Under the pieces are notes generated by a model. That model ran no database searches and had not been told where the DNA came from. It saw only the letters and a program-made list of their open reading frames with translations. A stretch of DNA of 64,000 nucleotides, from the NCBI GenBank assembly GCA_963693305.1, contig OY855913.1, positions 14,253,522 to 14,317,521 of the forward strand, written 5' to 3'. Positions 13,299-22,741 of the stretch are shown piece after piece. Numbering within the stretch: position 1 is the first letter of the stretch; every line of letters starts with the position of its first letter. The position numbers and the translations under genes were made by a program. The DNA comes from Meandrina meandrites. Its lineage: Eukaryota; Cnidaria; Anthozoa; Scleractinia; Meandrinidae.

Positions 13299-13538
13299 TT
13301 TTATAATATTTATTAATAAGTAAAATAATATTAAAAACTTATAACACATTATTAGACTTTTGAACAGTCCACAACAATTGTGCAGAATTTTGTTTTCAGT
13401 ATTCTGTACTGTTCTTTATTTTGACTGCATACCTGATGTGTTCTTGCAGATACAGTGTGTGACAGCTGCACCTGCAGACAACAAAGTGATTTTTCATGTC
13501 AGGAATTCTACATTAAGGTTGGGAGAACAATGCCTTGA
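414..13538 (+). CDS. Candidate 3' end of an unknown gene (three exons)
   Basis: Three short segments with canonical splice signals read through in one frame: 414-467 (18 codons, CAG before, GTAAGT after), 565-625 (20 codons plus 1 base, ACAG before, GTGAGC after) and 13450-13538 (2 bases plus 29 codons with TGA; TTCTTGCAG before). The phases fit (0, then 1). The predicted C-terminus is cysteine-rich with a CDSCTC motif and a later FSC. I do not recognise the family. The second intron would be 12.8 kb and hold the whole nested transposon block. Short exons can fit by chance and no homology supports this, so it is a candidate only. Upstream exons would lie left of the window. Confidence 0.3.
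885..1297. mobile_element. Decayed TIR element (MITE-like)
   Basis: The left end (885-935) and right end (about 1245-1297) form imperfect inverted repeats sharing an AAATTTACAAC block followed by GGGGACTGG and ACTAGT. The interior has no ORF. The ends are too diverged to fix a target duplication. Confidence 0.5.
2493..2964. mobile_element. 472-bp TIR element rich in GCGGTATT octamers
   Basis: The ends GGAGGGGGACATTGGGG (2493-2509) and their inverse (up to 2964) form TIRs. The octamer GCGGTATT and variants recur near both ends in the same orientation (2512-2595 and 2870-2940). The ORFs crossing it are by-products of this repetition. AAAA flanks both sides but is too simple to call a target duplication. 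Confidence 0.65.
3009..3130 (+). repeat. 27-bp tandem repeat, about 4.3 copies
   Basis: Units start AGCTAACCGCAAGCAAACCG and repeat every 27 bases, so any translation gives a 9-residue repeat. Copies differ by a few substitutions. Confidence 0.8.
3138..3262. repeat. Degenerate interstitial telomere-like repeat
   Basis: Several AACCCTAA blocks are followed by blocks of the opposite orientation (TTAGGGTTAG). This resembles decayed TTAGGG telomere repeats meeting head-to-head, inside the 2.1 kb TIR element. Confidence 0.5.
4755..4759. other. Gypsy target-site duplication (left)
   Basis: GTTAT here is repeated at 9865-9869. The unoccupied site can be read at about 3692-3696 and in the inverted arm near 11950. 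Confidence 0.85.
4760..4885 (-). repeat. LTR (3' LTR in element sense)
   Basis: Direct repeat of 9739-9864, 126 bp, with TG...CA ends. It differs from the other copy at one visible base (T versus C inside the CATGG(C/T)GCCATG block). Confidence 0.9.
4886..4898 (-). other. Polypurine tract
   Basis: On the minus strand, AAAGAGGGGGA lies directly against the 3' LTR. This is the expected position of the plus-strand primer. Confidence 0.8.
5176..7599 (-). pseudogene. Gypsy pol, downstream part: RT end, RNase H, integrase
   Basis: This is the in-frame continuation of the gag-pol frame after the TGA at 7600-7602. It is open for 35 codons before the first Met (7494), then 772 residues. Visible: RT catalytic box IADD (before the Met), RNase H with LQCDAS and VETDHSPL, integrase HHCC zinc finger (HTGHQ ... 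CELC), and the integrase D,D,E residues in GSDIF, ADFGSQF and NGVAER, followed by a basic C-terminal tail. It would act in reverse transcription and integration of the element's own RNA. Lengths and order are those of Gypsy Pol. The domains look intact; the stop codon is the only lesion I found. Confidence 0.9.
7600..9525 (-). pseudogene. Gypsy gag, protease and RT N-terminal half
   Basis: 641 codons from the Met at 9525 to a TGA at 7600-7602. Gag fills roughly residues 1-280 with two zinc knuckles near 235-270 (CFRCGN... and CMYCMKTGHFQKVC). Aspartic protease has VDTGAD near residue 360. RT begins around residue 520 with VRLCLDPKDL, LVVDTTKGYWHVEL and RLPFG. The TGA falls just after SQDIFQ, before the catalytic YxDD-equivalent box, in a frame that otherwise runs unbroken into integrase. 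A C-to-T change at a CpG-type arginine codon is a simple explanation, but that is inference. Without RT and integrase the copy is non-autonomous. Confidence 0.9.
9721..9738 (-). other. Primer-binding site, tRNA-Leu type
   Basis: On the + strand ATCCCACTTCTGACACCA abuts the LTR. This matches the 3' end plus CCA of animal tRNA-Leu(CAA), so the element RNA would pair with that tRNA. Identification is from known tRNA sequence. Confidence 0.85.
9739..9864 (-). repeat. LTR (5' LTR in element sense)
   Basis: 126 bp, TG...CA, nearly identical to 4760-4885, followed by the GTTAT duplication at 9865-9869. It would hold the promoter, but I see no confident TATA box. Confidence 0.9.
12204..13166. mobile_element. 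0.96 kb TIR element with GATGGACAAAT subrepeats
   Basis: The ends are imperfect inverted repeats: CCGTTT...ATTAGAAGATGGACAAAT at 12206-12232 and its inverse at 13133-13166. Several inverted and direct copies of a GATGGACAAGTCATC-like motif follow near both ends. An 87-codon ORF (12797-13060, +) and a 91-codon antisense ORF match nothing I know. It lies just beyond the foldback element's right end. Confidence 0.6.
13251..13300. repeat. (TTTA)n microsatellite
   Basis: About 12 uninterrupted TTTA/ATTT units. Confidence 0.95.
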
Positions 13539-14980
13539 GCCAAGTATAAAAAGCTGTGAGAATGTGCAAGCTAATGTTTTAGCATAACCAAGTGGTTGAT
13601 CTGTATATACTAGCTGTTCATACTTTTCAGCACTTGATTAGAATTAATACATTGCTGTTAGCCTTAGTGTGTTGTTCCAGAAATTCTCTGGAAATTCCAG
13701 CTGTTCATCATACTTTCCTTTAAATTCCTTGGCTTTTGAAACCCAACTCACCCTGTGAATTTCAGCTTATGCTATTTTGCGAAACGAAATGAAAATGCTA
13801 GCAAATGTATCCCAAATAACACTTGATAGCAAGCATGATTACTGTGATAAATTCCTGCTATGACCACGTTTGGCTCATTTAACTCTATTTCCCAAAATAG
13901 TAATTTTCCAATAATAACTATAATTTGGCAAATTGAAGGTAGTGTACATGTCTTAATAAAAACTATTTGGTGATATTACAACCTATTTCGCAAAATAACA
14001 ATAATTATTATGGTAGATATAGAGTACTATTTTGCAAGGTTATTTTCCCATGTGTACCTTTGGCTTGTAATATTCAGGGTCAAACCAACTTGTATATATG
14101 GCAACCTTTTGTCCAGAATCTCCATGTCTGCCGTTTTTATTCACAGACTGAGCTGTTCACTTGTAGGGCGTGCAGGTATGCTGTGTTAGACATATGCAAG
14201 TTGATAAAGTGCAACGCTCAAGTTTGGCCGCAGTCACAGAGATTGTCTCTCTGCAGTGCTTCGATATAACTTGTGTTAGAAGCTGTTAGTTTAGCAGAAA
14301 ATTAGATGTTCTGTTTCTGTACATGTTATGAGAGTAACAAAATGGATAGGAACTTGGAGAAGACATATATTTTGCTGCAGAAAAAAATGCTAAATGATTT
14401 TTTCCACAGCTCTGTGAAGACTCTTAAGTTTTTGTTTTATGCTGGAGAAACACTGAACATTTTTCTACTTCTTAAATGAAACAACTTTGAGCAAGTCATG
14501 AGACCCATGTTACTTAGCACAAAATATGATATCTTTGGCAATTATGCATTATTAGATAATCGATTCATTTTAATAATAAAATCTAACTGTATTAATAAAT
14601 TTACACTGCATTCCCAATTACAGTGAACAAATGCCATCGATATCATGGCTTTGGTAGTAGCTGCTGCACCAAATTTAGATTATTGCATACTCAGCACCAC
14701 GATTACATTTGGCAAGAGAGAAATTTTGTAATGTTTACCCATCGCCTAGTAATAGAATTGGAGCATTTGTTGATTCAGTAAGAAAACAAAGAATTTTCAC
14801 AACATATTTCTTTAACCTGGAAGATGTTGTTTTAATTAATGGGCGTGGCAAAAATGTGCATTTGATTGAATTATACTGCGTGCAATCATGATGAAGTTAT
14901 TTATTTAACTGCTTATGATTGAGCTTTACATCGGTCATGATAAAAAACAATAACCCAATCCTGAAAGAAAAAATAAAACT
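13539..14980. other. No gene recognised; repeat fragment at 13670-13790
   Basis: AT-rich sequence without a supported gene. 13670-13790 (GGAAATTCCAG..., GGCTTTTGA, CCC-rich end) resembles 18200-18410, so both look like fragments of one dispersed repeat. Confidence 0.4.
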
Positions 14981-16636
14981 CGGGGTTCAACATCTGGTCA
15001 GCCGAGTCACTACGGGGGGTGACAACTCTAACAAACGCTGTTTGAGCAATACTAGGTCTTAACCTAAGTCGTCCCGGAAATTTGGAACATCGTCCCGAAT
15101 TTTTGGGATACATTCCCGGAAAATTTTAGAATTCCCCGCATTGTCCCGGAATTATCGTGTGTTTCCCGGAAAAAATTGCCAAGTGTCCCGATTCCCGGAA
15201 AAATCTCCAGATTCCCGGAACAATTTTAGCTATGTCCCGAAACAGCGTTTGTTAGAGTTGTCACCCCCCGTGAGTCACTAGCCACTGGGCTAGTGTTCTT
15301 TGAAATTTACTAGCCTAATACACAACTTGTGGCCCTTTAACAATTATAAACTTAATAGAATTGAATGAAATGTTAATTCATTTAAATTTTCTACTAGCCA
15401 GTGGGCTAGCATCCTCGGAGACCCAGGGGCAGTTGTTGGGGCAAAACAAAGTAAACCGGACAAAAATCATAGCTGCAAAAGTTTTCTATAAAAGTAAAAG
15501 AGCCCCTGGGAAACGAGTCTCCCCAGACCATTTCCAAGCGACTCTGCGAATGCTGGCTCCTGATTGAGCAAAAAAAATCCTTTGTATTATTTTGCCCAAT
15601 CAGCGAACAGTAACTTCAGAGTCACTTTCGTGTGTTCTTACATGGCAGTTTATTTCAATTTACATTAGAGAACCACAAAAAGCTGGGGAATCATTTCAGA
15701 TGTCAGAAAGAAATATATTTCAAGATCTGCCCAGTTATTTTCACTTGGACTGATCAGAGGAATAAAAAATAGTGGCTTGTTTACCTGTTTGTGACACATT
15801 GGCGGCCATTCGGCATACTTGTCTGATCCTGTCTGGCACGTGGGGTAAAACAATGTACACAGTGCGGAAAAATTGCAGTTGGTCGAAAAATATTGACAAT
15901 ATTGAGATAAAGTCAGAAAAACATAAAATCAAACGTACAAGCCAGTACTTTCAATACTTTTAACCCCAAATAAAAAAGATTTCAGAAAATTGAGACCTAA
16001 AAGCTTGCATCAATCCCTCATTTCATTTCTTTTTTATTTATTTTTTATTTTCGGATATTTCGGCCAACTGGAATATTCACATGCTGCAAAGAAATGCACG
16101 CAGTGCAGGCTAAACGAGTATGCCGAACCGCCCCCAATGCAAATTATTTGCACAGGTAAACAAGACACAATTTATATTTACCATACCTCTGATCGATCCA
16201 AACAAAAATTACCGGTGGATGTTGAGATATCTTTCTTTCTGACATCTGAAATGACTTCCGACTTTTTTTGGCTAACTTATGTTAATTAAAATAAAATATG
16301 GCCAATGCACTAATCGCCGTATAAGAGCACACGAAAGTGACTCTGAAGTTACTGTTTGCCGATTGTGCAAAATAATACAAAGGATTTTTTTTGCTCAATC
16401 AGGAGCCAGCATTCGCAGAGTCGCTTGGAAATGCCCTGAAGAGATTCGTCTCCCAGCTCTTTTACTTTTATAGAAAACTTTCGCAGCTATGATTTTTGCC
16501 CAGTTTACTTCGTTTTGCCCCGACTAACTGCCCCTGGGTCTCCAAGGATGGTGGGCTAGTAAATGTTACATTTTACTAGCCCAACCTCATTTTTACTAGC
16601 CTCAGGCTACCGGGCTTGTGGAGATGTCAAACCCTG
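14981..16636. mobile_element. Foldback element with arms of about 0.45 kb
   Basis: Arms at about 15400-15850 and 16060-16560 are inverted copies. They share blocks such as CCCAGGGGCAGTTG, GCTGGCTCCTGATTGAGC and AAGTGACTCTGAAGTTACTG. The outer ends read CGGGGTTCAACATCT and, inverted, CAGGGTTTGACATCTC, with repeated CTAGCC/GGCTAG motifs between ends and arms. No transposase. A small MITE (15012-15271) is inserted in the left end. Confidence 0.75.
15012..15271. mobile_element. 260-bp MITE with perfect 32-bp TIRs and 8-bp target duplication
   Basis: TIRs at 15012-15043 and 15240-15271 are perfectly inverted, starting ACGGGGGGTGACAACTC. GAGTCACT flanks both sides (15004-15011, 15272-15279). The interior is built of repeated TCCCGGAAA-like blocks. 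An 8-bp duplication fits hAT-type insertion. The perfect ends imply a young copy. Confidence 0.9.
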
Positions 16637-16971
16637 ATTTAAATGGTTCAAAATCAACCAATCACAACTTGCCAATGTGACCTTTGTATTTTATGTAAAT
16701 GCATTTGTTTATGTTTGCTGAAATGCTGCTTAGATGATTGATGGAAGTGTAAACATGCAGAGCTTTGGTCTAGTATTGACCTTCACTATTCACATGTTTT
16801 TGAAAGAACCAATATTAAAACTTGCATCACTGCAATAAACAATGGTATAATTATTGTCTGGTTTCTGCCTTGCCTGGATAGAATACAGTAAGTTAAAGAC
16901 AGATTGAAACAATAGAAATTATTTTACACTTTAAAATTGTTGACACTGGCTAACAAAAAATTATTTGGGAA

Positions 16972-17000
16972 GTTTCAGTTACTGCAATAGCCTTCTTCAG
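16972..17000 (-). ncRNA. Hammerhead-core-like hairpin after a GIY-YIG remnant (weak)
   Basis: On the minus strand CTGAAGA, a short spacer and GAAAC occur about 0.4 kb downstream of the GIY-YIG remnant. The intervening stem is poor, so this looks like a decayed copy of the hairpin seen at 19617-19644. Confidence 0.3.
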
Positions 17001-17376
17001 CAATATGTAAATTTAAAAATGGCATCCCTGGTGTTATAGGAATAAAAACAAAAAGTACAGAAAAAGGTGATAATGAATGTGCTGAGCTAAAAAAAGGGGG
17101 GTTGGAATTCTAAAATGCGAATAAAAACAAAGGCCAAAAAATGGACGGTGACATGTAATTAAAAAAAAAAGTTTTTTGTTTTTTATTTATTTACTTATTT
17201 TTTGCAAATTTCTTTTGTTGTAAGTGGTATGTGTTTTTCACAGAATAAAGGATTAAAAAAAATGTAATTAAAAATTGTCAAGGTTGTTATAAATGTCTGG
17301 GAATGCTACATGTTCATTAAGAGTTTACATCTCAGACTAGGGGAATACCACACTTCAAAAAAGAGTCTTTGTTCTC

Positions 17377-17767
17377 ATGTTGATGAACAGTCAACATGGA
17401 TGGTTGAGCAAATGGTGTTGGCCAATAGGGGATTTCTGTCGATTGTTGTTATTGCTTTGGCATGCTCAGCTCCTTGATGTGTGTTTTGAGTGCACATGAG
17501 GTCTGGCCAATGTACACAAAAGCAGTCTCCCCTGCATTTTATCTTATACACAACTTCTTTTGAAGCCTCTTCACTGATTTTAAGTTAAGGTTTTTTCAGA
17601 ATATTGGCGATGGTACAAGATGGGCTTGTGAGCCACTTTGACATTAAAATTTTAAGAACTCTTGTGATTCTTTCAGAAAACTCTTTGGCATAATGGTAGA
17701 ACAAACAGGCCTCGCTGTTCAACAACATTGGCTCCGGCTTATTGTTTTGCATTAGGTTGGTAACCAT
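17377..17767 (-). pseudogene. Retroelement remnant: RT tail and GIY-YIG domain (Penelope-like)
   Basis: A 60-codon frame (17767-17585) ends SPSCTIANILKKP, typical of the segment linking RT to the GIY-YIG domain. After a stop, the same strand continues with VVYKIKC, a frameshifted tract where YIGQT would lie, then EHAKAITTIDRN and a stop near 17377. GIY-YIG endonucleases cut target DNA for Penelope-like elements. The copy is 5' truncated and broken by stops and shifts. Confidence 0.65.
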
Positions 17768-19225
17768 TAGGAATAAAATTGATAGGATAGATGTGAGAGG
17801 CCAGCACTTTCAACACGTGTTTAGATTCAGATGATATTTCCTACTCAGTGGATGGAATTTTCTTTGCACAATCCATAAGAGTGTCAGAACAACAGAGCAT
17901 TGCAAAATGAGTTGTAATGTTGCAAAACACTTTTTATTGTCGACAATTTTATTGTCGCTTCCAGTGATAGGAAATTAAAGCAATTAGGTCAAAATAATTT
18001 ATTATGCATCTTAAAGAAACACTCCAATTTTAATATTAAAAGCAAACTAACCAGAATTTCACAAAATCATGGCAATTCTTGCAATAATTACTATTTTGCA
18101 AAATGCATTTTTAAAAAGTTTAAAAAAAAACAAAATAGCCAAATAGTGTTTGTTGTCACTTTGAGTAATCAAGAATGATTTCAGCTCAAACAAACATGAT
18201 AAATGTGTTGCTCCAGAAAATATCCATTTATACCCTTCCCACAGAAGGTTTTTGGTTTGAATCCCCCCACCCCTCTGGAAATTCCAGTTAAGCCCCATAC
18301 ATCCCTTTTTAAAATTTTGGCTTTTGAGACCCCCAGCCCCTCAGAATTTCCATTGACCTTCCATGGGGTATAAGTGGGTATGAATATTTCCTGGAACTGC
18401 ACAATTCCTTTTTTGCAAAATGAGTTGTAATTATAATAAATTGGTATTCATTTATACTTTTGAGAAAGAAGATTATGCAATGATAGTGAAGCGTGTTTGT
18501 ATTGCTTGATTAACTCGAAGTGAACTTGCATAGTTTTGACTCCTTGTTCAAAACAGGCTTATGTTACCAGCTGTTGAAATTAATGGGCTGGAACTTGTAT
18601 AAAATGGTTGGCTTTAACTGTTAAAATGGATGGCTCTTTCGTTTTAACGGATGGTTTGTTTGTTAAAACAGATTTTAATTTATTCATAACATATGGTCGT
18701 TACTGTTCGAATGTTTGCAAGACAATATAAAATGGATTAAAAAACAAATTTAATGCTTCGGTTAACCGTTTAAACAGTTACTAAATGGATACAAAGAGCT
18801 TTTGAGTGGTTAAACAGATATCCGTTAGTGTACATTTTCCCAAACCAGGCCAAATATTGTCAAATGTGGAGATCACTTTTAGACATTTTCGTTTGTTATA
18901 TCACTGTATAATTTTACAAGCCTTGCGGCGAGTTTTGGTAAGCGAAGGTTCCTCCCAACCTGCCGACTTTCTACATTCTAATCTTTCACGCAGTCAGAAG
19001 GAATAAGAGGACAACACAGGCTGTTAAATTGGTCTTGTTTAGTACTCGCTTTGCTTTATTTGTTGTTCTCCATGAAGTTTTGTGTGATGGAAAATGAAAG
19101 AGTTTTTTACAAGAACTTTTAGATTTCATGAAAAAGCACAGCTAGGAAATTAATTTTAATAACACAGGTACATTACCTTTAATTTTGCAAAACAGTAACT
19201 TTGGTAAAAAATAATTTTAAGGAAA
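17768..19225. other. No gene recognised; dispersed repeat at 18200-18410
   Basis: AT-rich. 18200-18410 carries CCC-rich GGAAATTCCAGTT and TTTGGCTTTTGAGACCC blocks, shared in weaker form with 13670-13790. No ORF is supported. Confidence 0.4.
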
Positions 19226-19227
19226 AC

Positions 19228-19264
19228 GGGCTGTAATGCGGGCTGTAATGCGGGCTGTAATGCC
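19228..19264 (+). repeat. 12-bp tandem triplication at a retroelement 5' breakpoint
   Basis: CGGGCTGTAATG occurs three times in a row exactly where the GIY-YIG coding remnant begins. Confidence 0.75.
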
Positions 19265-19522
19265 TGTTATGTCGGCAAAACCACTCGACATTTTTCCACA
19301 CGCATACGTGAGCACTTAGCCGTAGATAATGCCTCTCACATCTTCAAACATCTTCAGAATTCGGAACGTTGTCGCGCCTTGTGTACAATAGACTGCTTTC
19401 ATATTTTAGATCACGCCACTAACAGCTTTCAACTCAAGATAAAGGAGGCTATTCATATTCAAAAAGAACTACCTTGCCTCAATCAGCAATTACACCATGT
19501 TAATCTAAAATTATCCTTTTAA
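19259..19522 (+). pseudogene. GIY-YIG C-terminal domain of a truncated retroelement
   Basis: An open frame of 87 codons ends TAA at 19522. It reads NACYVGKTTRHFSTRIREH, then KEAIHIQKELPCLNQQL near the end. YVGKT...R is the GIY-YIG core (YIGQT/R) and the KEA/P-LN-QL tail is usual for such retroelement endonucleases. RT is missing, so the copy is 5' truncated. A hairpin motif follows 95 bp downstream. Assignment to Penelope-like elements is from family knowledge. Confidence 0.75.
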
Positions 19523-19616
19523 TTCACACATTTTCACGTTCTGTTGTTACTATTTGTCTTAATTAGCATTTCCGTCTACTTATTATTCAACTTTCCATGC
19601 TTTGGAAATCATTCAA

Positions 19617-19644
19617 CTGACGATGACAGAAGCTCTGTCGAAAC
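19617..19644 (+). ncRNA. Hammerhead-like hairpin downstream of GIY-YIG remnant
   Basis: CTGACGA (19617-19623), one base, GACAG / AAGCT loop / CTGTC stem, then GAAAC (19640-19644). The order CUGANGA-stem II-GAAA is that of a hammerhead core, but one unpaired base after CUGACGA and no clear stem I/III partners make catalysis doubtful. Penelope-like elements are known to carry hammerhead ribozymes. Confidence 0.4.
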
Positions 19645-19755
19645 ATCTTTTATAAACTTAAAAAAATTGGTTGTTTTCCTTAAAATCTTTACGTGTCTGC
19701 TGTTATCAAGACCTTTTAAAAAATAATTATTATTACTTTTTACAAAATAGAGTTA

Positions 19756-20547
19756 CAATTGAACCCCGTTGATACGGACACCAAGGGGACAGGCCAAATT
19801 GTCTGTATTAAGCGGGGTCTCAGAATAAAAGTCACGGATACATGTTTTCTCGACGCAAAGACAAAGGCAAACATTTTCACGGCCACAAAACGCTGTTTAA
19901 TTGTACTGTAACTGTAACAAATGCAAACTGTGAACTCTGACTAACATTAATAGTTTTACGAAAACCTTACGATCTAGGCTCGAACTAAACTTTAATAAAC
20001 TCAACAGTGGAATTATTTGACAATGTCGCAACTTTACTATATACAAGAAATAAACGCATTTCAACAGCAACAGAACGTTTTCTATAAAGTCTCCTTTGTA
20101 ACTGAAACTCGTAACTGTTCTTAAACTCTAACAACCCATTTGAAAAAATCGGTAACTTTAATTTGCACGGAAGATTTTAGCTCGCGACACAAGCAATAGC
20201 TGCAGCAAAAAGGCAAAGAAAGTGACATGGTCAAACACCGGACATCATGCTATTAAGCTTCTGTTTGTAATAAAATGGTTTTAACTCTTTGAATTCTGTC
20301 ATTATTTGACCAGGGTCCAATGTCTTCAAGTTAGCAAATAATCGCGACAATGAAAATTCACAGTGCACAGATAAATAGTGTCCGTAAAGTGGGGTTGACA
20401 ATGTATAAGAGTTTGTCACTCGGGACACGGAAAAGTGTCTGTTGTCCATATTAAGCAGGTTAATTTAAGAGAAAATGTATGAGGTATTCGTTGGGACCAA
20501 TGAAACTGTCCATAATACCGGGGTGTCCGTAGGGCGGGGTTTCACTG
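19756..20547. mobile_element. Tc1/mariner-type non-autonomous element, copy 1
   Basis: The ends read CAATTGAACCCCGTTGATAC and, inverted, CAGTGAAACCCCGCCCTACG, with TA outside both (19754-19755, 20548-20549). Subterminal repeats of GTGTCCGTATTAAGCGGGG type. The interior matches the element at 41703-44340, which shows that copy's internal insertion. No transposase. Confidence 0.75.
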
Positions 20548-20615
20548 TACATGTAAATGAGCGTAATGTTGTTTCAATGAAAATTTGGAACAGTAATCAT
20601 GCCCTTAATCAGGAC

Positions 20616-21508
20616 AACTCGGATTAATATTAATCCGTGGATTATAATAATAATAGATTATAATAGGCTTATTATAATCCGGTAATAGATTATTATAATC
20701 CAGTAATAGATTATTATAATCCAGTAATAGATTAAGGCACGGCAAAAAATTGGAAGGATTAGATTATTATTAATAATATAATCCGGATTAATATTAATCT
20801 CTATTATAATCAAGATAAAATTCCCGTGAATGTTCGGAGATACTTATATACAACCCTAATGACAGGCACACTGCAGACATAACACAGGATTGACAGGACA
20901 TAACACTGGCCACATCAGTCACAAGACGATCACTTGCATATGCTAGAGCTGGTAGATACCGGTATACCACGATGTTGACCCTAGAAGTAAATGAATAGGA
21001 GCAAGCACCAATGGGCCAGCGAATCCGCGCACTCCTTTGATCTTTAAATAATGCCAATCTTCGGAAGCTTTGGACAAAGATTAATCCTAGATAGGAATAA
21101 TATAAATACCACGTACAATTAACAGCAATCCTATCTAGGAAAATATATATCAGGATGAATAATAACTTCACAAGAGATCAGGCTTCAGGAGTAATCATCG
21201 TTTTATTGCGACAGCTCTGTTTCGTATGGACCAGAATAATAAGGTCCACACTCATCAGGCAGCTTCAACGACAGGATGAATATTAATATTTAAGTAGGAT
21301 TAATATTAATATTAATGAGATTAATCTTACATAAGATTAATATTAATCCTAATAGATTAAGGCACGGCTCAAACCTCAGTAATAGATTATAATAATCTAT
21401 TACTGGATTATAATAATCTATTACTGGATTATAATAATCCATTACTGGATTATAATAATCATTAAGGTTAATATTAATGCGATTAATATTAATCCGAGTT
21501 GTCCTGTT
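20616..21508. mobile_element. AT-rich TIR element carrying a hammerhead ribozyme
   Basis: TIRs start CAGGACAACTCGG followed by ATTAATATTAATC at both ends (inverted); TTAAT flanks both sides. Near each end are inverted arrays of a 21-bp unit (TAATAGATTATTATAATCCA, three or more copies) and an AGATTAAGGCACGGC block. The 0.5 kb centre is compositionally different and contains the ribozyme on the minus strand. The 125-codon ORF on the minus strand (20794-21171) has no recognisable content. Confidence 0.7.
21190..21285 (-). ncRNA. Hammerhead ribozyme
   Basis: Minus strand, all core parts in order: CUGAUGA (21258-21252), a 9-bp stem II (21251-21243 with 21232-21224, one G-U pair) closed by a 10-nt AU-rich loop, GAAA (21223-21220), a minimal stem III (ACA/UGU around GAGC), then GUC (21212-21210). 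Predicted cleavage follows that C, between 21210 and 21209. Stem I begins with UGC/GCA, has an internal loop, then CGUU/AACG, as in ribozymes using loop-loop contacts. Short stem III is known from ribozymes of Penelope-like elements and retrozymes, which usually work as dimers. Activity is untested. Confidence 0.85.
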
Positions 21509-21977
21509 AATCAAGTAAGAGAGAAATTTCTGTTATTAATTATTTGACATATACATGTAGCTGCTAGCGTTTTGTTTTGCAAAGATTTTTAAGAGCAAAA
21601 GCCATGAATTTCTAATGACCTTCCTTGGTGTTGGTATGGATATTTTGGTTAAGGTAAAGAATTGATTCAAACAACACGTATGCGTCGGCTGACACGTTGG
21701 CTGACGCATCGATCGACTGTCGCCCGACCCAGTCGGGCAACAGTTGGCCGACACATTGGCAACTATTTTTCTTTACATGATTTACCATGGATAAATGTTG
21801 CGTCAGCGGTGTGTTAGCCGTGCGTCAGTGACTTTTTCTCTTGAAATTAAATCCTTTATTGGTTGAGTTAGGTGTTTTATGTCTTGTCTTTTAAATTCTG
21901 TAACCATTTTAGCTGCAGTAAGTCTGGAAATGATCAATGTTTCTGTCGACGCCATTTTGTTTTTGTACTATATCGGC

Positions 21978-22330
21978 CTAGTCCCCTAGTCCAAATGCTC
22001 TGTCTCCTGCGAAGTTTCTGAACCACACAAACTCATCCAAATAACTTGGTAAGTGTTCATACAGGGTACCAGACATGGACTTCAACTTCTTCTTTACCAA
22101 AGCCCACAAACCTTCGATTGTATTGGTGTGTGCACCACTGTCAGGATTGCCAAAGTTCTTTGAGTGATTCACCGACAAGTGAATGTATCCTAGCTGGTTC
22201 AGTGGGATGTATGGGGAAAATTGATCAGAGTAGACTACAGTTCCAGGGAGAATGTGTGTGGTAATAAGACGGTGAATGAGTGTTTCTCTGGTATGGTCTG
22301 GTACGATATATGCAGAATATTCAATGGGGA
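21978..22330 (-). pseudogene. Merlin (ISXO2-like) transposase fragment
   Basis: The C-terminal half of a DDE transposase: VPDHTRETL, then VYSDQFSPY (second catalytic D), GYIHLSVNHSKNF, and HTNTIEGLWALVKKKLK (catalytic E), ending PSYLDEFVWF. These are signature blocks of the IS1595/ISXO2-like family found in Merlin. The N-terminal part with the first D is missing: upstream of about 22330 the sequence is antisense to a different + strand frame. Confidence 0.82.
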
Positions 22331-22384
22331 CAGTCGCGAACGTGGCTGTCAAGAACCACCTGCCAAAAAGAAAAAAGCCTCTAA

Positions 22385-22741
22385 GAAGAATCCAAAAGCC
22401 GCCAACAGACGCCACCAGGAGCCACTGCAGCCATCACTTCACTGCCGCTGCAACCACCGCCCGCGAGTTCTACCCCCGAAGTTGAAGTAAACTACAAATC
22501 ACTTTGTAGGCAACTTCAACAGAAGAACCAGCAACTTGGCAAGGCCTACAAAGACATCAAGGCCAAGTTTGACGCTTTAGAACAAAAGTGTCTAGAGCAA
22601 GAGGAACACTTACAACAAGCGCAGGATGACTCAGACGAGATGGCGTTATTATTCTTATTAGTTAGTTGCACCTCTTTAAATAAAGTTCTTTCTGATAATT
22701 TCTTTCTCTCTAATAATAATTTTTATGTTTTTATGACATGA
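22385..22741 (+). pseudogene. Coding-like segment with coiled coil inside the Merlin element
   Basis: An open frame of 118 codons without an early ATG. The first part is Pro/Ser/Thr-rich, the middle is a Gln/Lys/Glu-rich helix (CRQLQQKNQQLGKAYKDIKA ... ECLEQ-type heptads) and an AATAAA follows at about 22678. It looks like a captured 3' exon or a second element protein. I do not recognise it. The junction with the antisense transposase at about 22330 suggests rearrangement. Confidence 0.4.

Noticed and set aside
20794..21171. 125-codon minus-strand ORF
   Set aside because: It lies in the centre of the AT-rich TIR element next to the ribozyme and has no known motif; its length is plausible by chance.
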